DNA from: Hahellaceae bacterium
Lineage (GTDB): Bacteria > Pseudomonadota > Gammaproteobacteria > Pseudomonadales > Oleiphilaceae
Direction of reading: 5' to 3'
Length of the DNA: 64,000 nt
NCBI GenBank assembly: GCA_024234505.1
Contig: JACKOD010000007.1
Location: forward strand, 1 to 64,000
Below, piece by piece: positions 49,200-58,600 of the stretch (within the stretch, counting starts at the first letter, position 1; the number at the start of each line of letters is the position of its first letter). Both the position numbers and the translations under genes were made by a program. The notes under the pieces are model-generated. The model had not been told where the DNA came from, made no database searches, and saw only the letters and a program-made list of their open reading frames with translations.

Positions 49200-49830
49200 G
49201 TATGAAATCAACCCCGTGGCCATTGAACAGCAGAGTTTTAAGACGATTCGCCAGCTGACTTCGCTGGATGACTTTTCGCGTGCGGAGCAACAGGTGGTGA
49301 TGCGTATCGTGCATAGCCTGGGATTGCCTGAAGTGGCTCGCGAGGTGCGTTTCAGTGCGCAGGCATGCGACGCGGGAATGCACGCGTTGAACCGGCATGC
49401 CCCCTTGCTGTGCGACGTAGAAATGGTACGTCAGGGGATCACCAAACGCATGGTGGCCGATCTCCCGCTGTGTTTTCTGAACGAGTCCGAGACGGCTGCA
49501 CGCGCCAGGTCTGCTGGGGAAACCCGCTCCATGGCGGCGTTGCAGGCATGGTTGCCCCATCTCGAAGGCAGCATCGTACTGATTGGCAATGCGCCCACGG
49601 CATTGTTCCGGTTATTGGAAATGTTGCAGCAAGGTGCGCCCAGACCCGCACTGGTGATCGGGATGCCGGTAGGATTTGTGGGGGCTGCCGAGTCAAAGCA
49701 GGCGTTGTGGGAACATCATCAGTCCTTGGGGATTGAATGCATTACCCTGCTGGGGCGTCAGGGCGGAAGCGCCGTTACGGCGGCGACCTGCAATGCCTTG
49801 TTACGCTGTAACCGGGGGGAGTGGTATTAA
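49189..49830 (+). CDS. cobH: Precorrin-8X methylmutase (CobH/CbiC), 213 aa
   Basis: The match includes FEYEINPVAIEQQSFKTI, VVMRIVHSLGLPEVAREV, LLCDVEMVRQGITKRM and LIGNAPTALFRLLEML, covering the CobH/CbiC fold. The conserved His (RIVHSLG) is the catalytic residue that moves the methyl group from C11 to C12. The stop overlaps the cobL start by one base (TAATG). Confidence 0.94.
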   Translation: MSFEYEINPVAIEQQSFKTIRQLTSLDDFSRAEQQVVMRIVHSLGLPEVAREVRFSAQACDAGMHALNRHAPLLCDVEMVRQGITKRMVADLPLCFLNESETAARARSAGETRSMAALQAWLPHLEGSIVLIGNAPTALFRLLEMLQQGAPRPALVIGMPVGFVGAAESKQALWEHHQSLGIECITLLGRQGGSAVTAATCNALLRCNRGEWY

Positions 49831-51146
49831 TGTCGATTCATGTCATCGGTCTGGGCGTGGCCGCACAGGCGTTCCTGGATGAAGAGGCGTTAGCCGCGCT
49901 ACAGGCGGCCACACGAGTGGTGGGGTCGGAACGACAAATAGCCACGGTGCGTTGGTGGCTGGGGGCTAAACAGACTGTCGAGATTCTGCCTGCGTTGCCG
50001 CAGCTTAAAGAAAAGCTGGCAAGCTGGCTGGCCGATGGAACCGAAAATATCGCGATTCTTGCGTCGGGTGATCCGCTGTTTTACGGCATCGGGAAATGGG
50101 TAAAAGAGAATGCGCCGTCTGGCTCACTGCGTTTTTATCCGGCGGTATCCAGTGTGCAGGTGGCCTGTCACCGACTGGGGGTGTCATTGCAGGATGTTAC
50201 GGTGCTCAGTCTGCACGGACGTCCGTTGGCGAAATTATTAACACAACTCCGGCGGGGTCAGGCATTGATGTTATTGACGGATGCCCAAAGCCGTCCGCAG
50301 CAGATCGCGGCCCTTTGTGTTGATGCCGGATTTGCTGACAGTGAATTGGTGGTGTGTGAAGCACTGGGTTATCCGCATGAAAAAGTCACCCGTTATCACG
50401 TAAGCCAGCTCACGACACCTGAGGCGGATCGCCTTAAGTTCGACCCGCTACAGGTGACTTATCTGGAGGTCAGGGGGAGTGGAACTTACTTGCCTGCTTT
50501 TCCGGGGATTCCCGATACAAATTTTGTAACGGATCGGGAGGGTGGCAAGGGCATGTTGACCAAGCGGGAAATTCGTCTGGCGATACTTTCGTGGTTACAG
50601 CCCGGCGGGGATGACTGCATTTGGGATATCGGGGCGGGATGCGGCAGTGTGGCCGTGGAGCTGAGTTACTGGTGCCCCGACGTAAAAGTATATGCCATTG
50701 AACATCATCCCGAGCGTGTCCGTTGCCTGACCGCGAATCAGGCGCGTTTTGGCGTTGTGAGCAATTTGCACATTGTTGAAGGCCGTGCACCGGACGTTTG
50801 TGAATCCTTGCCGACACCCGACAAGGTGTTTATCGGAGGCAGCGGCGGCGAATTGACATCGCTGCTGGAACTGGCCTGGGCGCGTCTGCCGTATCAGGGC
50901 GTGCTGCTGGTCAGTGCCGTGACGGAAGCCACCCGGCAGGGCTTGTACCGGTTTTATCAACAACGGGAACAGGTGCAGGATGTGACTATGGAAACCCTCG
51001 AAGTGGCGATACGTCGCGGCGAAACGCTGGCGGGTGAACTGTTATATCGTCCTGGTTTGCCGGTCACGCTCTATCGTTTTGAGAAATGTCGTCTTTCGCC
51101 ACTGCCGGTAGAAAGTGATTCACCGGCTTCAGGAGACTGGGTGTGA
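49830..51146 (+). CDS. cobL: Precorrin-6Y C5,15-methyltransferase CobL (CbiE-CbiT fusion), 438 aa
   Basis: The N-terminal half (about 1-205) is CbiE, a tetrapyrrole methylase (MSIHVIGLGVAAQ, LASGDPLFYGIG). The C-terminal half (about 235-425) is CbiT, a class I methyltransferase with SAM motif IWDIGAGCGSVAVEL and KVFIGGSGGEL. The fusion methylates C5 and C15 and decarboxylates the C12 acetate. The ATG at 49830 overlaps the cobH stop. The fused form is the usual CobL, although the neighbours CbiD and CbiG are anaerobic-type. Confidence 0.94.
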   Translation: MSIHVIGLGVAAQAFLDEEALAALQAATRVVGSERQIATVRWWLGAKQTVEILPALPQLKEKLASWLADGTENIAILASGDPLFYGIGKWVKENAPSGSLRFYPAVSSVQVACHRLGVSLQDVTVLSLHGRPLAKLLTQLRRGQALMLLTDAQSRPQQIAALCVDAGFADSELVVCEALGYPHEKVTRYHVSQLTTPEADRLKFDPLQVTYLEVRGSGTYLPAFPGIPDTNFVTDREGGKGMLTKREIRLAILSWLQPGGDDCIWDIGAGCGSVAVELSYWCPDVKVYAIEHHPERVRCLTANQARFGVVSNLHIVEGRAPDVCESLPTPDKVFIGGSGGELTSLLELAWARLPYQGVLLVSAVTEATRQGLYRFYQQREQVQDVTMETLEVAIRRGETLAGELLYRPGLPVTLYRFEKCRLSPLPVESDSPASGDWV

Positions 51147-51910
51147 AGACACATTCCTTGCAAACACAATCTTTGCAAACACAAGCCTTGCAAAAAACAG
51201 GCACCTTATATGGGGTGGGCGTCGGACCGGGCGACCCCGAATTATTGACGATGAAAGCCTGGCGGCTTATCCGGCAGGCGCCGGTCGTGAGCTATCTGTG
51301 TAACGATTCGGGAGAGTCGCAGGCGCGTCAAATTGCTGCCGTGGTGTTGTCCGAAGCGGAACCGGGGGCGTTTGAATTGCCTTTGCCCATGCCCATGTCG
51401 AGGGACCGTACGGCGGCCAATGCGGCGTACGACGAAGGCGCAGCGCGTATCGCCGAACAGTTGCGCCAGGGGCACGACGTGGTATTTTTGTGTGAAGGTG
51501 ATCCGCTGTTTTTTGGCTCCTTTGCCTATTTACTGGATCGTCTGCAAGATCAGTTTCCCTGTGAAGTTGTTCCGGGGATTTCGTCGGTCAATGCGGCGGC
51601 CTCTGCTTTGTGTTCGCCCCTGACGTTGCTGACCGAATCCTTTGTGGTGGTGAGCGGGCGACACACGGATGAGCAAATTATTCAGGCCTTACAAACCCAC
51701 CAGAGTGTGGTGATTATGAAAGCCGGGCAGGCGCGGGCCCGTATTCTCGCCTTACTGGAACATACGTCACGTATCGGTGAAGCGCGTTATCTGGAATATA
51801 TCGGCCGCGACAATCAGCGCATTGTGGAGGATGTCCGTCGCCTGAGCGCGGAGGCTGGCCCTTACTTCTCGTTGTTTGTGGTATTGCCTGCCCGGGTATC
51901 AAGACCATGA
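51143..51910 (+). CDS. cobI: Precorrin-2 C20-methyltransferase (CobI/CbiL), 255 aa
   Basis: A tetrapyrrole methylase with YGVGVGPGDPELLTMKAW near the start, LCEGDPLFFGSFAYLLDRL, and VVPGISSVNAAASALCSPL. It adds the C20 methyl group to (cobalt-)precorrin-2. The start is GTG, overlapping the cobL stop (GTGA). The first ~18 residues are an unusual repeat (SLQTQ, SLQTQ, ALQKT) encoded by a 15-bp DNA repeat, absent from typical family members and probably disordered. Confidence 0.93.
   Translation: MKTHSLQTQSLQTQALQKTGTLYGVGVGPGDPELLTMKAWRLIRQAPVVSYLCNDSGESQARQIAAVVLSEAEPGAFELPLPMPMSRDRTAANAAYDEGAARIAEQLRQGHDVVFLCEGDPLFFGSFAYLLDRLQDQFPCEVVPGISSVNAAASALCSPLTLLTESFVVVSGRHTDEQIIQALQTHQSVVIMKAGQARARILALLEHTSRIGEARYLEYIGRDNQRIVEDVRRLSAEAGPYFSLFVVLPARVSRP
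51155..51199 (+). repeat. Three 15-bp repeats inside the start of cobI
   Basis: TCCTTGCAAACACAA, TCTTTGCAAACACAA and GCCTTGCAAAAAACA follow each other. Each unit is five codons, so a change in copy number keeps the frame and only alters the length of the N-terminal tail. Confidence 0.9.
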
Positions 51911-52713
51911 GCCAATCCACGAGCAATACTGAACCACAAGCCACGAAGCCTGCGGGCGTTCGTATAATTGCTCTGACCGATGCCGGTCAGCAGCTGGGTT
52001 TGCGCCTGTGTGCGGCGATGCCCGGTGCCGAACTCTGGTTCAAACCCGCCCCTTTTGCAGCGAAAGTACAGCAGGCGTTTCGGCAGGGAGACCCGCTGAT
52101 TTTTATCTGTGCCACCGGCATTGTGGTTCGCACACTGGCCCCCGTGCTGGTCAGCAAACGGGAAGATCCGCCGGTACTGGTGCTGGATGAACTGGGCCAA
52201 TTTGTGATTCCTCTGTTATCGGGTCACGAGGGGGGCGCCAATGAATGGGGCCGACACGTGGCGGGGCTGCTTGAGGCACAGCTCGTGATGACCACCGCCA
52301 ACGCTTATCTGGCGCCCGTCTACGCGGTAGGCATGGGATGTGAACGCCATTGTTCTGTCGATGAATTGTCGGCGCTGCTCGACGAGTGCCTGCAACGGGC
52401 CGGTCTCAGTATTTCTGAGGTGGCCAGTATCGACAGCATCGACCTTAAGGCCGATGAAGCCGGATTAGTCGAGTTAGCGGCGCGACTCCAAAAGCCGTTC
52501 CGCACCTGGAGCGTTTCAAACTTGCATACCGTGGAAGCGCAACTGAGCACGCGCTCCGATTATGTTTTTCGCACCGTGGGAGTGTACGGGGTGGCAGAGT
52601 CTGCGGCGTTGTTTGGCGCAGGACAACTGACCGGCCATTCGGCCGAGTTGTTACTGACCAAACAAAAAAGCCGACGCGCCACCTGCGCCATCGCACGAAG
52701 TTACCGTATCTAA
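51907..52713 (+). CDS. cbiG: Cobalt-precorrin-5A hydrolase CbiG, 268 aa
   Basis: The N-terminal part (RIIALTDAGQQLGLRL, LIFICATGIVVRTLAPVL, DELGQFVIPLLSGHEGGANEW) is the CbiG core. The C-terminal part (VGMGCERHCSVDELSALL, VASIDSIDLKADEAGLVELA) is the CobE/GbiG domain. CbiG opens the lactone ring and releases acetaldehyde in the oxygen-independent ring contraction. Its presence, with no CobG in the window, points to that route. ATG overlaps the cobI stop. Confidence 0.93.
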   Translation: MSQSTSNTEPQATKPAGVRIIALTDAGQQLGLRLCAAMPGAELWFKPAPFAAKVQQAFRQGDPLIFICATGIVVRTLAPVLVSKREDPPVLVLDELGQFVIPLLSGHEGGANEWGRHVAGLLEAQLVMTTANAYLAPVYAVGMGCERHCSVDELSALLDECLQRAGLSISEVASIDSIDLKADEAGLVELAARLQKPFRTWSVSNLHTVEAQLSTRSDYVFRTVGVYGVAESAALFGAGQLTGHSAELLLTKQKSRRATCAIARSYRI

Positions 52714-52739
52714 AGTGACAGGAAGTGAAACAAAAGCAC

Positions 52740-53519
52740 ATGAGTCGATTATTTTTAGTAGGAACCGGCCCGGGCGACAGTGCATTGATTGCGCCCAAGG
52801 CATTGGCAGCCATTGCCGCAAGTAGTGATCTGGTGGCCTACGGTCTTTATCTGGAGCTATTGGGGGAAGTGTGTGACGGTAAGGTGCACCATGATTTGCC
52901 CTTGGGTGAAGAGATCGGCCGGGCACGGCTGGCGCTGGATTTAGCCGCCAGCGGTAAAACCACCGCGCTGATTTCCAGTGGAGATATTGGTATCTATGCC
53001 ATGGCGACACTGGTTTTCGAATTGCTGGATCAACAATTACAAGGCAAAGAGTCGCACCCGGAATGGTTACAGGTTGAGATTGAAGTTGTGCCGGGTATTT
53101 CCGCAATGCAGGCCGGGGCCAGCCGGGTCGGAGCCTTGTTAGGGCATGATTTTTGTACGGTGTCGCTGTCAGATTTGCTGACCCCCTGGGAGACCATTGA
53201 AAAGCGGATTCACAGCGCGGGTGCGGGAGATTTCGTCGTTTCCTTCTACAACCCCGTCTCGCGCAAACGGGATTGGCAATTGAACCGGGCCCGTGACATT
53301 CTGCTGCAATATCGACCGGCATCCACTCCGGTACTGCTCGGCCGACAACTGACACGGGCAGACGAGTCCATCACGATTACCCGCCTTGATCAGCTGGATG
53401 CCAGTGCGGTGGATATGTTCACCCTGGTGAGTGTGGGCAACAGCGAATCGCGGCATATTGTTAACGGTGACAAACACTGGGTGTACACCCCCCGAGGCTA
53501 TCGTAAAAAGCTAATCTGA
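52740..53519 (+). CDS. cobJ: Precorrin-3B C17-methyltransferase (CobJ/CbiH), 259 aa
   Basis: A tetrapyrrole methylase: LFLVGTGPGDSALIAPKAL, TALISSGDIGIYAMATL, VVPGISAMQAGASRVGALLG, DFCTVSLSDLLTPWETIEKRI and FVVSFYNPVSRKR. It adds the C17 methyl and contracts the ring. The ATG at 52740 gives the standard N-terminus; AGGAAG is 14 bases upstream, rather far, and a GTG at 52725 lies inside it. About 175 bases without a gene separate it from cobM, the largest gap in the operon. Confidence 0.93.
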   Translation: MSRLFLVGTGPGDSALIAPKALAAIAASSDLVAYGLYLELLGEVCDGKVHHDLPLGEEIGRARLALDLAASGKTTALISSGDIGIYAMATLVFELLDQQLQGKESHPEWLQVEIEVVPGISAMQAGASRVGALLGHDFCTVSLSDLLTPWETIEKRIHSAGAGDFVVSFYNPVSRKRDWQLNRARDILLQYRPASTPVLLGRQLTRADESITITRLDQLDASAVDMFTLVSVGNSESRHIVNGDKHWVYTPRGYRKKLI

Positions 53520-53693
53520 TCCTGCGCGAAAACGGGGAAATGGAAAGGCGGTCCATCCCCGGGGCGCTTGGGGGATGCAGCGGCTACGGCTATCGGAGCG
53601 GGGATGCCCGTCGCAATACATGATAGTGGTAAACATCAACAGCACTAAAGAGGGCTGGGTGATGAACAGACATAAAAGCAGATGGGAACCGTG

Positions 53694-54485
53694 ATGAAAG
53701 TTTATTTTATAGGGGCCGGGCCGGGTGATCCGGAGCTGATGACCCTGAAAGGACAGCGGATATTGCAGCAATGTCCGGTGGTGCTCTATGCGGGCTCACT
53801 GATCCCTCGTGAAGTGTTGGCGTCGGTTGAGCACTCGGCAGAACAGATTGTCGATACCGCGTCCATTACCTTGGACGAGATTACCGCATATATTGAAAAA
53901 GCCGCTGCCGAAGGTAAAGATGTGGCCCGGTTACAATGCGGTGACCCTTCACTCTATGGCGCGATTGGCGAGCAAATTCGTCAACTGGAAAAACTGGGTA
54001 TCGCCTACGAAATCATTCCCGGCGTCAGTGCCGTGGCCGCATCTGCGGCGTTTCTGGGAAAAGAGCTGACGCTCTCCGGCGTATCTCAAACGGTCATTAT
54101 GACCCGCTACGAAGGTAAAACGCCGTTTCCCGAACGGGAGCGACTGCCGGAGCTGGCGCGTAGTGGTGCGACACTGGCGATTCACCTCGGTGTGACACGC
54201 ATTCACAAAATTGTTGAGGAATTGCTGCCTCACTATGGCAGTGATTGCCCCGTGGCGGTGTGTTATCGCACGTCATGGCCGGACGAAGATAAAGTAGTGG
54301 GCACACTGGCTGACATTGTAGAGAAAGTGCGCGCCAAGAAATTTACCCGTACCTCGCTTATCCTCGTTGGCCAGGTGCTGGATAGCCCTGATTTTGCCGA
54401 TTCGTACCTGTATGCCAAAGAGCAAGCCCATATCTATCGACCCAAAGTCAAACCTGACACGCCACGTCAAGTGAAACGCACCTGA
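53694..54485 (+). CDS. cobM: Precorrin-4 C11-methyltransferase (CobM/CbiF), 263 aa
   Basis: The sequence begins MKVYFIGAGPGDPELMTLKG and has PVVLYAGSLIPREVL, LQCGDPSLYGAIGEQ, IIPGVSAVAASAAFLGKELT and VIMTRYEGKTP, all typical of CobM/CbiF. It methylates C11. I chose the ATG at 53694, which matches the family start, over an ATG four codons earlier. The upstream 175-base gap may hold an internal promoter. Confidence 0.94.
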   Translation: MKVYFIGAGPGDPELMTLKGQRILQQCPVVLYAGSLIPREVLASVEHSAEQIVDTASITLDEITAYIEKAAAEGKDVARLQCGDPSLYGAIGEQIRQLEKLGIAYEIIPGVSAVAASAAFLGKELTLSGVSQTVIMTRYEGKTPFPERERLPELARSGATLAIHLGVTRIHKIVEELLPHYGSDCPVAVCYRTSWPDEDKVVGTLADIVEKVRAKKFTRTSLILVGQVLDSPDFADSYLYAKEQAHIYRPKVKPDTPRQVKRT

Positions 54486-54525
54486 TGTCATCGCCGACGT
54501 AGCCTGAATCCGTGAGAGAAATAAT

Positions 54526-55614
54526 ATGCAGCTGAATAAAATCCCGACCACCATCGTGACCGGCTTTCTGGGTAGCGGTAAAACTACCTTGCTATCCAAT
54601 ATACTTAAACAGGCAAACGGTAAGCGTATTGCGGTAATTGTTAATGAATTCGGCGAACTGGATATCGACGCTGATTTGCTGCGTAGCTGCCCGCTGGATT
54701 GTGAGGAAGAAAGCCGTACCGAAGCGCCGGCCTCGAACAACGGCATTTATGAACTGGCGAATGGCTGTATCTGCTGTACCGTCGAAGAGGCGTTTTTGCC
54801 GGTGATGCTGCAACTGGTTGAGCGTCGCGACAGCATTGATCACATTTTGATTGAAACCAGTGGTCTGGCATTGCCCAAGCCGCTGGTACAAGCCTTTAAC
54901 TGGCCGGAAATCAAAGCCCACTGTACTGTGGATGCAGTGATCACCGTGATTGACGGCCCCGCCGTGGCGGCCGGACGTTTTGCCCACGATGCGGAAAAAG
55001 TGCAGGCACAGCGATTGGCCGATGCCAGCCTCGATCACGATCCGAGCCTGCAAGAGTTGCTGGATGATCAGCTCAGCGCCGCTGATCTGGTGGTGGTGAG
55101 CAAGAATGACTTGCTCACCGGGCCAGAACGCGAGCAGGTTGCGCAGGTTATCGCCCACCGGGTGCCCGCGGAGGTTAAAACAACCTATATCCGTTTTGGC
55201 GAAGCACCTCTGGATGCACTGATCGGGATGGAAGCCGCCGCCGAAGCGCGTATTGATTCGGTACACAATCACCACGATCACCATCACGCCCATGGCGAGC
55301 ATCACGAACATGCCCATGACCATTTCGACTCCTTCGTGATCACGCTGGGTGAAGTGGATAGCGACAAAATACAGGCGGCCCTCAAAAATCTGGTGAGCGA
55401 TTTCAATATCTATCGGGTGAAGGGCTTTGCCGCCTTGCCGGGGAAACCCATGCGTCAGGTTCTGCAAGCCGTGGGTAAAAGACTGGATGCCTATTTCGAC
55501 CGTCTGTGGCATAGCGACGAGACCCGCGCTACCCGGTTGGTCTTTATCGGCAAAGGCATTGAGGCCCCGGTCATTCAAACGGCGCTTGAATCGGCGCTGG
55601 CTGACGCTCGTTAA
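54526..55614 (+). CDS. cobW: CobW family GTPase, cobalt metallochaperone, 362 aa
   Basis: A G3E GTPase with Walker A TGFLGSGKTTLL (about residues 12-23), the metal-binding CxCC in NGCICCTVEEAF, and the NKxD-like SKND. A His-rich insert (HNHHDHHHAHGEHHEHAHDH, about residues 246-265) precedes the CobW C-terminal domain. Family knowledge says CobW delivers Co2+ to the CobN chelatase complex, and cobN is the next gene. GAGAG precedes the ATG. Confidence 0.94.
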   Translation: MQLNKIPTTIVTGFLGSGKTTLLSNILKQANGKRIAVIVNEFGELDIDADLLRSCPLDCEEESRTEAPASNNGIYELANGCICCTVEEAFLPVMLQLVERRDSIDHILIETSGLALPKPLVQAFNWPEIKAHCTVDAVITVIDGPAVAAGRFAHDAEKVQAQRLADASLDHDPSLQELLDDQLSAADLVVVSKNDLLTGPEREQVAQVIAHRVPAEVKTTYIRFGEAPLDALIGMEAAAEARIDSVHNHHDHHHAHGEHHEHAHDHFDSFVITLGEVDSDKIQAALKNLVSDFNIYRVKGFAALPGKPMRQVLQAVGKRLDAYFDRLWHSDETRATRLVFIGKGIEAPVIQTALESALADAR

Positions 55615-55628
55615 GCGGCCGCATCAGC

Positions 55629-58600
55629 ATGCATTTACTCGCAGCCAAACCGGGGGGATTCGTCGATGAAGAAGGCATCATCGATCTGAATCAGGATTCT
55701 GCCGACATCGTTGTGCTCAGCGCCGCCGACAGCACACTGGCCGCGCTCTCTGAGGGGCTGCGTGCGTTGCACGCCTCTGTTGACGGGCCGGTGCCGAACG
55801 TGCGGCTCGCGAACTGGATGCAACTTCGCAAACCGGCAGCCTATGATCTGTACGAAGACAAAGTACTGGAATCTGCCCGCGTGGTAGTAGTGTCTTTGTT
55901 GGGGGGGGCGAGTTACTGGGCCTATGGTCTGGAGCGTTTGATCGATTGGCAACAGGCCGCCCCCGCTTCACGCACCTTAGTGGTCGTGCCGGGTGACGAC
56001 GCTGCCGACCCCGAATTGTTTGACGCCTGTTCCACCTCTCGGGAAGACGCCCTGCGTGTCTGGCGTTACCTTAGGGAGGGTGGGGCAGACAATAGTCAGC
56101 AATTGTACCGCTTTCTCGTCAGCACCTATCTGGGCCTGTCGTTGCGTTGGCACGAGCCTCGCCTCTTGCCAAGGTGTCTGATTTATATGCCTGCCGGAAC
56201 AGCTCATCCGGGAGGGCAGGCCACGCTGGCCGAATGGCAACAGCGCTGGGCGCTGATCGCACCGTCACCCGACGCTACCTTGCCAGACAGTATCCTGCCT
56301 GACCGTCACCCTGTGTCCAGGCCGGTAGTGTTGTTACTGTTTTACCGCAGCCAATTGCAAAGCGCCAACACGGCCATGTTTGATGCGCTGATCCGGCAGT
56401 TGGAACAAGCAGGTCTGGCCCCGTTACCCATGGCGATTGCCTCCTTGAAAGATAAGGAGTCGATTGCGTTGGTTAATGCCTTGCAGGAACAAACCGGAGC
56501 CAGCTTGATCTTAAGTACGCTGGGGTTTGCCAATAATACGGTGGCGAGTCCGGATCTGAGTGCCCAGCCCGGATATTTTCAAAGCCCGCTGATTCGACCG
56601 ATTCCGGTGCTGCAATTGATTTTGTCCAGCAGTACAGAAGAAGACTGGCAATCCTATACGCAGGGACTACGCAGCCGTGATATCGCCATGCAGGTGGTAT
56701 TGCCCGAAATGGATGGCCGGATCGTGACGCGGGCCATTAGCTTTAAAGCCGAAAGCCATTATGACGCCTTAGGCCAGATTGCGGTGGTGCGTTACTCGTT
56801 GCATCAGGAACGGGCACAGTTCGTAGCCGAGCTTGCCAGGCGCTATTGCCGGCTGGCCGTGACTGCCAATCAAAACAAGCGAATCGCGCTTATTCTGGCA
56901 AATTATCCCACCAAAGACGGTCGTATCGGGAACGGGGTCGGTCTGGATACACCCGCGTCGGCGGTCAATATCCTGCAAGCCATGAAGCAGGCAGGCTACG
57001 CACTGGATGAGCTGCCCTTGTCGGGTAATGCCCTGATCGAAGCCTTGCTGGGGGCGGTCACCAATAATCCCGAAACCTTACACCAGCGGCCGTGCTGGCA
57101 AAGTTTGTCGCTGGATGACTACCAAGCCTTTTTTTGCCGCTTGCCTGAAGACTGTCAGCAAGCGGTACTCACTCGCTGGGGAAGGCCAGAGGACGATATC
57201 AAATGCCGTCAGGGCCGTCTCATGCTGGCCGGGATTCGATTGGGTGAAATTTTTGTGGGCATTCAACCCGCACGTGGATTCAATCTGGATCTGGCGGCCA
57301 ATTATCACGACCCGGATTTGGTTCCTCCCCACAGTTACCTCGCATTTTACTTTTGGTTGCGCCACGTCTATGAGGTCGATGCCATTGTGCATGTGGGCAA
57401 GCATGGCAATCTGGAATGGCTTCCGGGTAAGGGCACGGCCTTGTCAGCGCAATGCTGGCCCGACATCGCCCTTGGGCCGATGCCGCATTTCTATCCCTTT
57501 ATTGTGAATGATCCGGGCGAAGGGGCGCAGGCCAAGCGGCGCACGCAGGCCGTGATCATTGATCATTTAATGCCGCCCATGACCCGGGCCGAAAGCTATG
57601 GCGCGCTGGCAGAACTGGAATCGCTGGTCGATGAGTACTATCAGGCAATGGGGATGGACGACAAGCGCGAACGCTGGTTGCGTCAGGCGATTCTCGATAA
57701 AGTGAACCGCACTCATGTCCTCGACGAACTGGGGGCCCGCGACAGCGGAGATGACGAAGCCCTACTGGCTGATCTGGATGCGTATCTCTGCGATATTAAA
57801 GAAGCACAGATACGCCACGGACTGCATATATTGGGACGTTTACCTGAGGCCGAAAAGCTGGCTGACACGCTGGTTGCCCTGTTGCGCTTGCCCCGGGGGG
57901 ATACGCCGGAAAGTCAGGGCATCCTGCATAATCTGGTGCAGGATCTCGACTTGCGCTGCGAACAAGGCTGGTTTGATCCTCTGGCCGCCGGCACGCGGGG
58001 CTGGTCGGGTGGGCGACCGGCGTGTCTGCAAACACTCGATGCCAGCGTCTGGCGCACCGAGGCCGATACGCGTGAGCGTTTGGAGCAATTCGCAAAAAAT
58101 TTGCTGCAACGCTATGTACTCGATACCGGAGACTGGCACGAAATCCTCCATTTACCGAACACGCAGCAGCAACTCAGGTATGCCAAAAACGTCCTCTGTG
58201 CCGCGCTGGAGCAAAGTGCCACGCAGGAAATCAGTGCGCTGCTTGACGGTTTATCCGGTCAGTTTGTCGCCCCCGGTCCCAGTGGCGCGCCCACGCGTGG
58301 CCGATTGGATACCTTGCCTACGGGGCGTAATTTCTATTCGGTTGATAATCGTGCCATTCCTTCGCCTGCGGCCTGGGCGATTGGGCAGCGGGCGGCGCAG
58401 GCGCTGATCGAGCGGCATCTGCAAACGCAGGGCGAGTATCCGAAACAATTGGGACTCTCCGTGTGGGGAACCGCCACCATGCGAACCGGAGGCGACGACA
58501 TCGCCCAGGCCTTTGCGTTGATGGGGGTGGAACCCCTTTGGGCTCCGGGTTCCAACCGTGTGATCGACTTTAAAGTACTCAGCACGCAGGTGCTCGGACG

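Noticed and set aside
54592..55578. 328-codon minus-strand frame opposite cobW
   Set aside because: cobW has Walker A, CICC and a His-rich insert on the plus strand, so the antisense frame is a codon-bias artefact.
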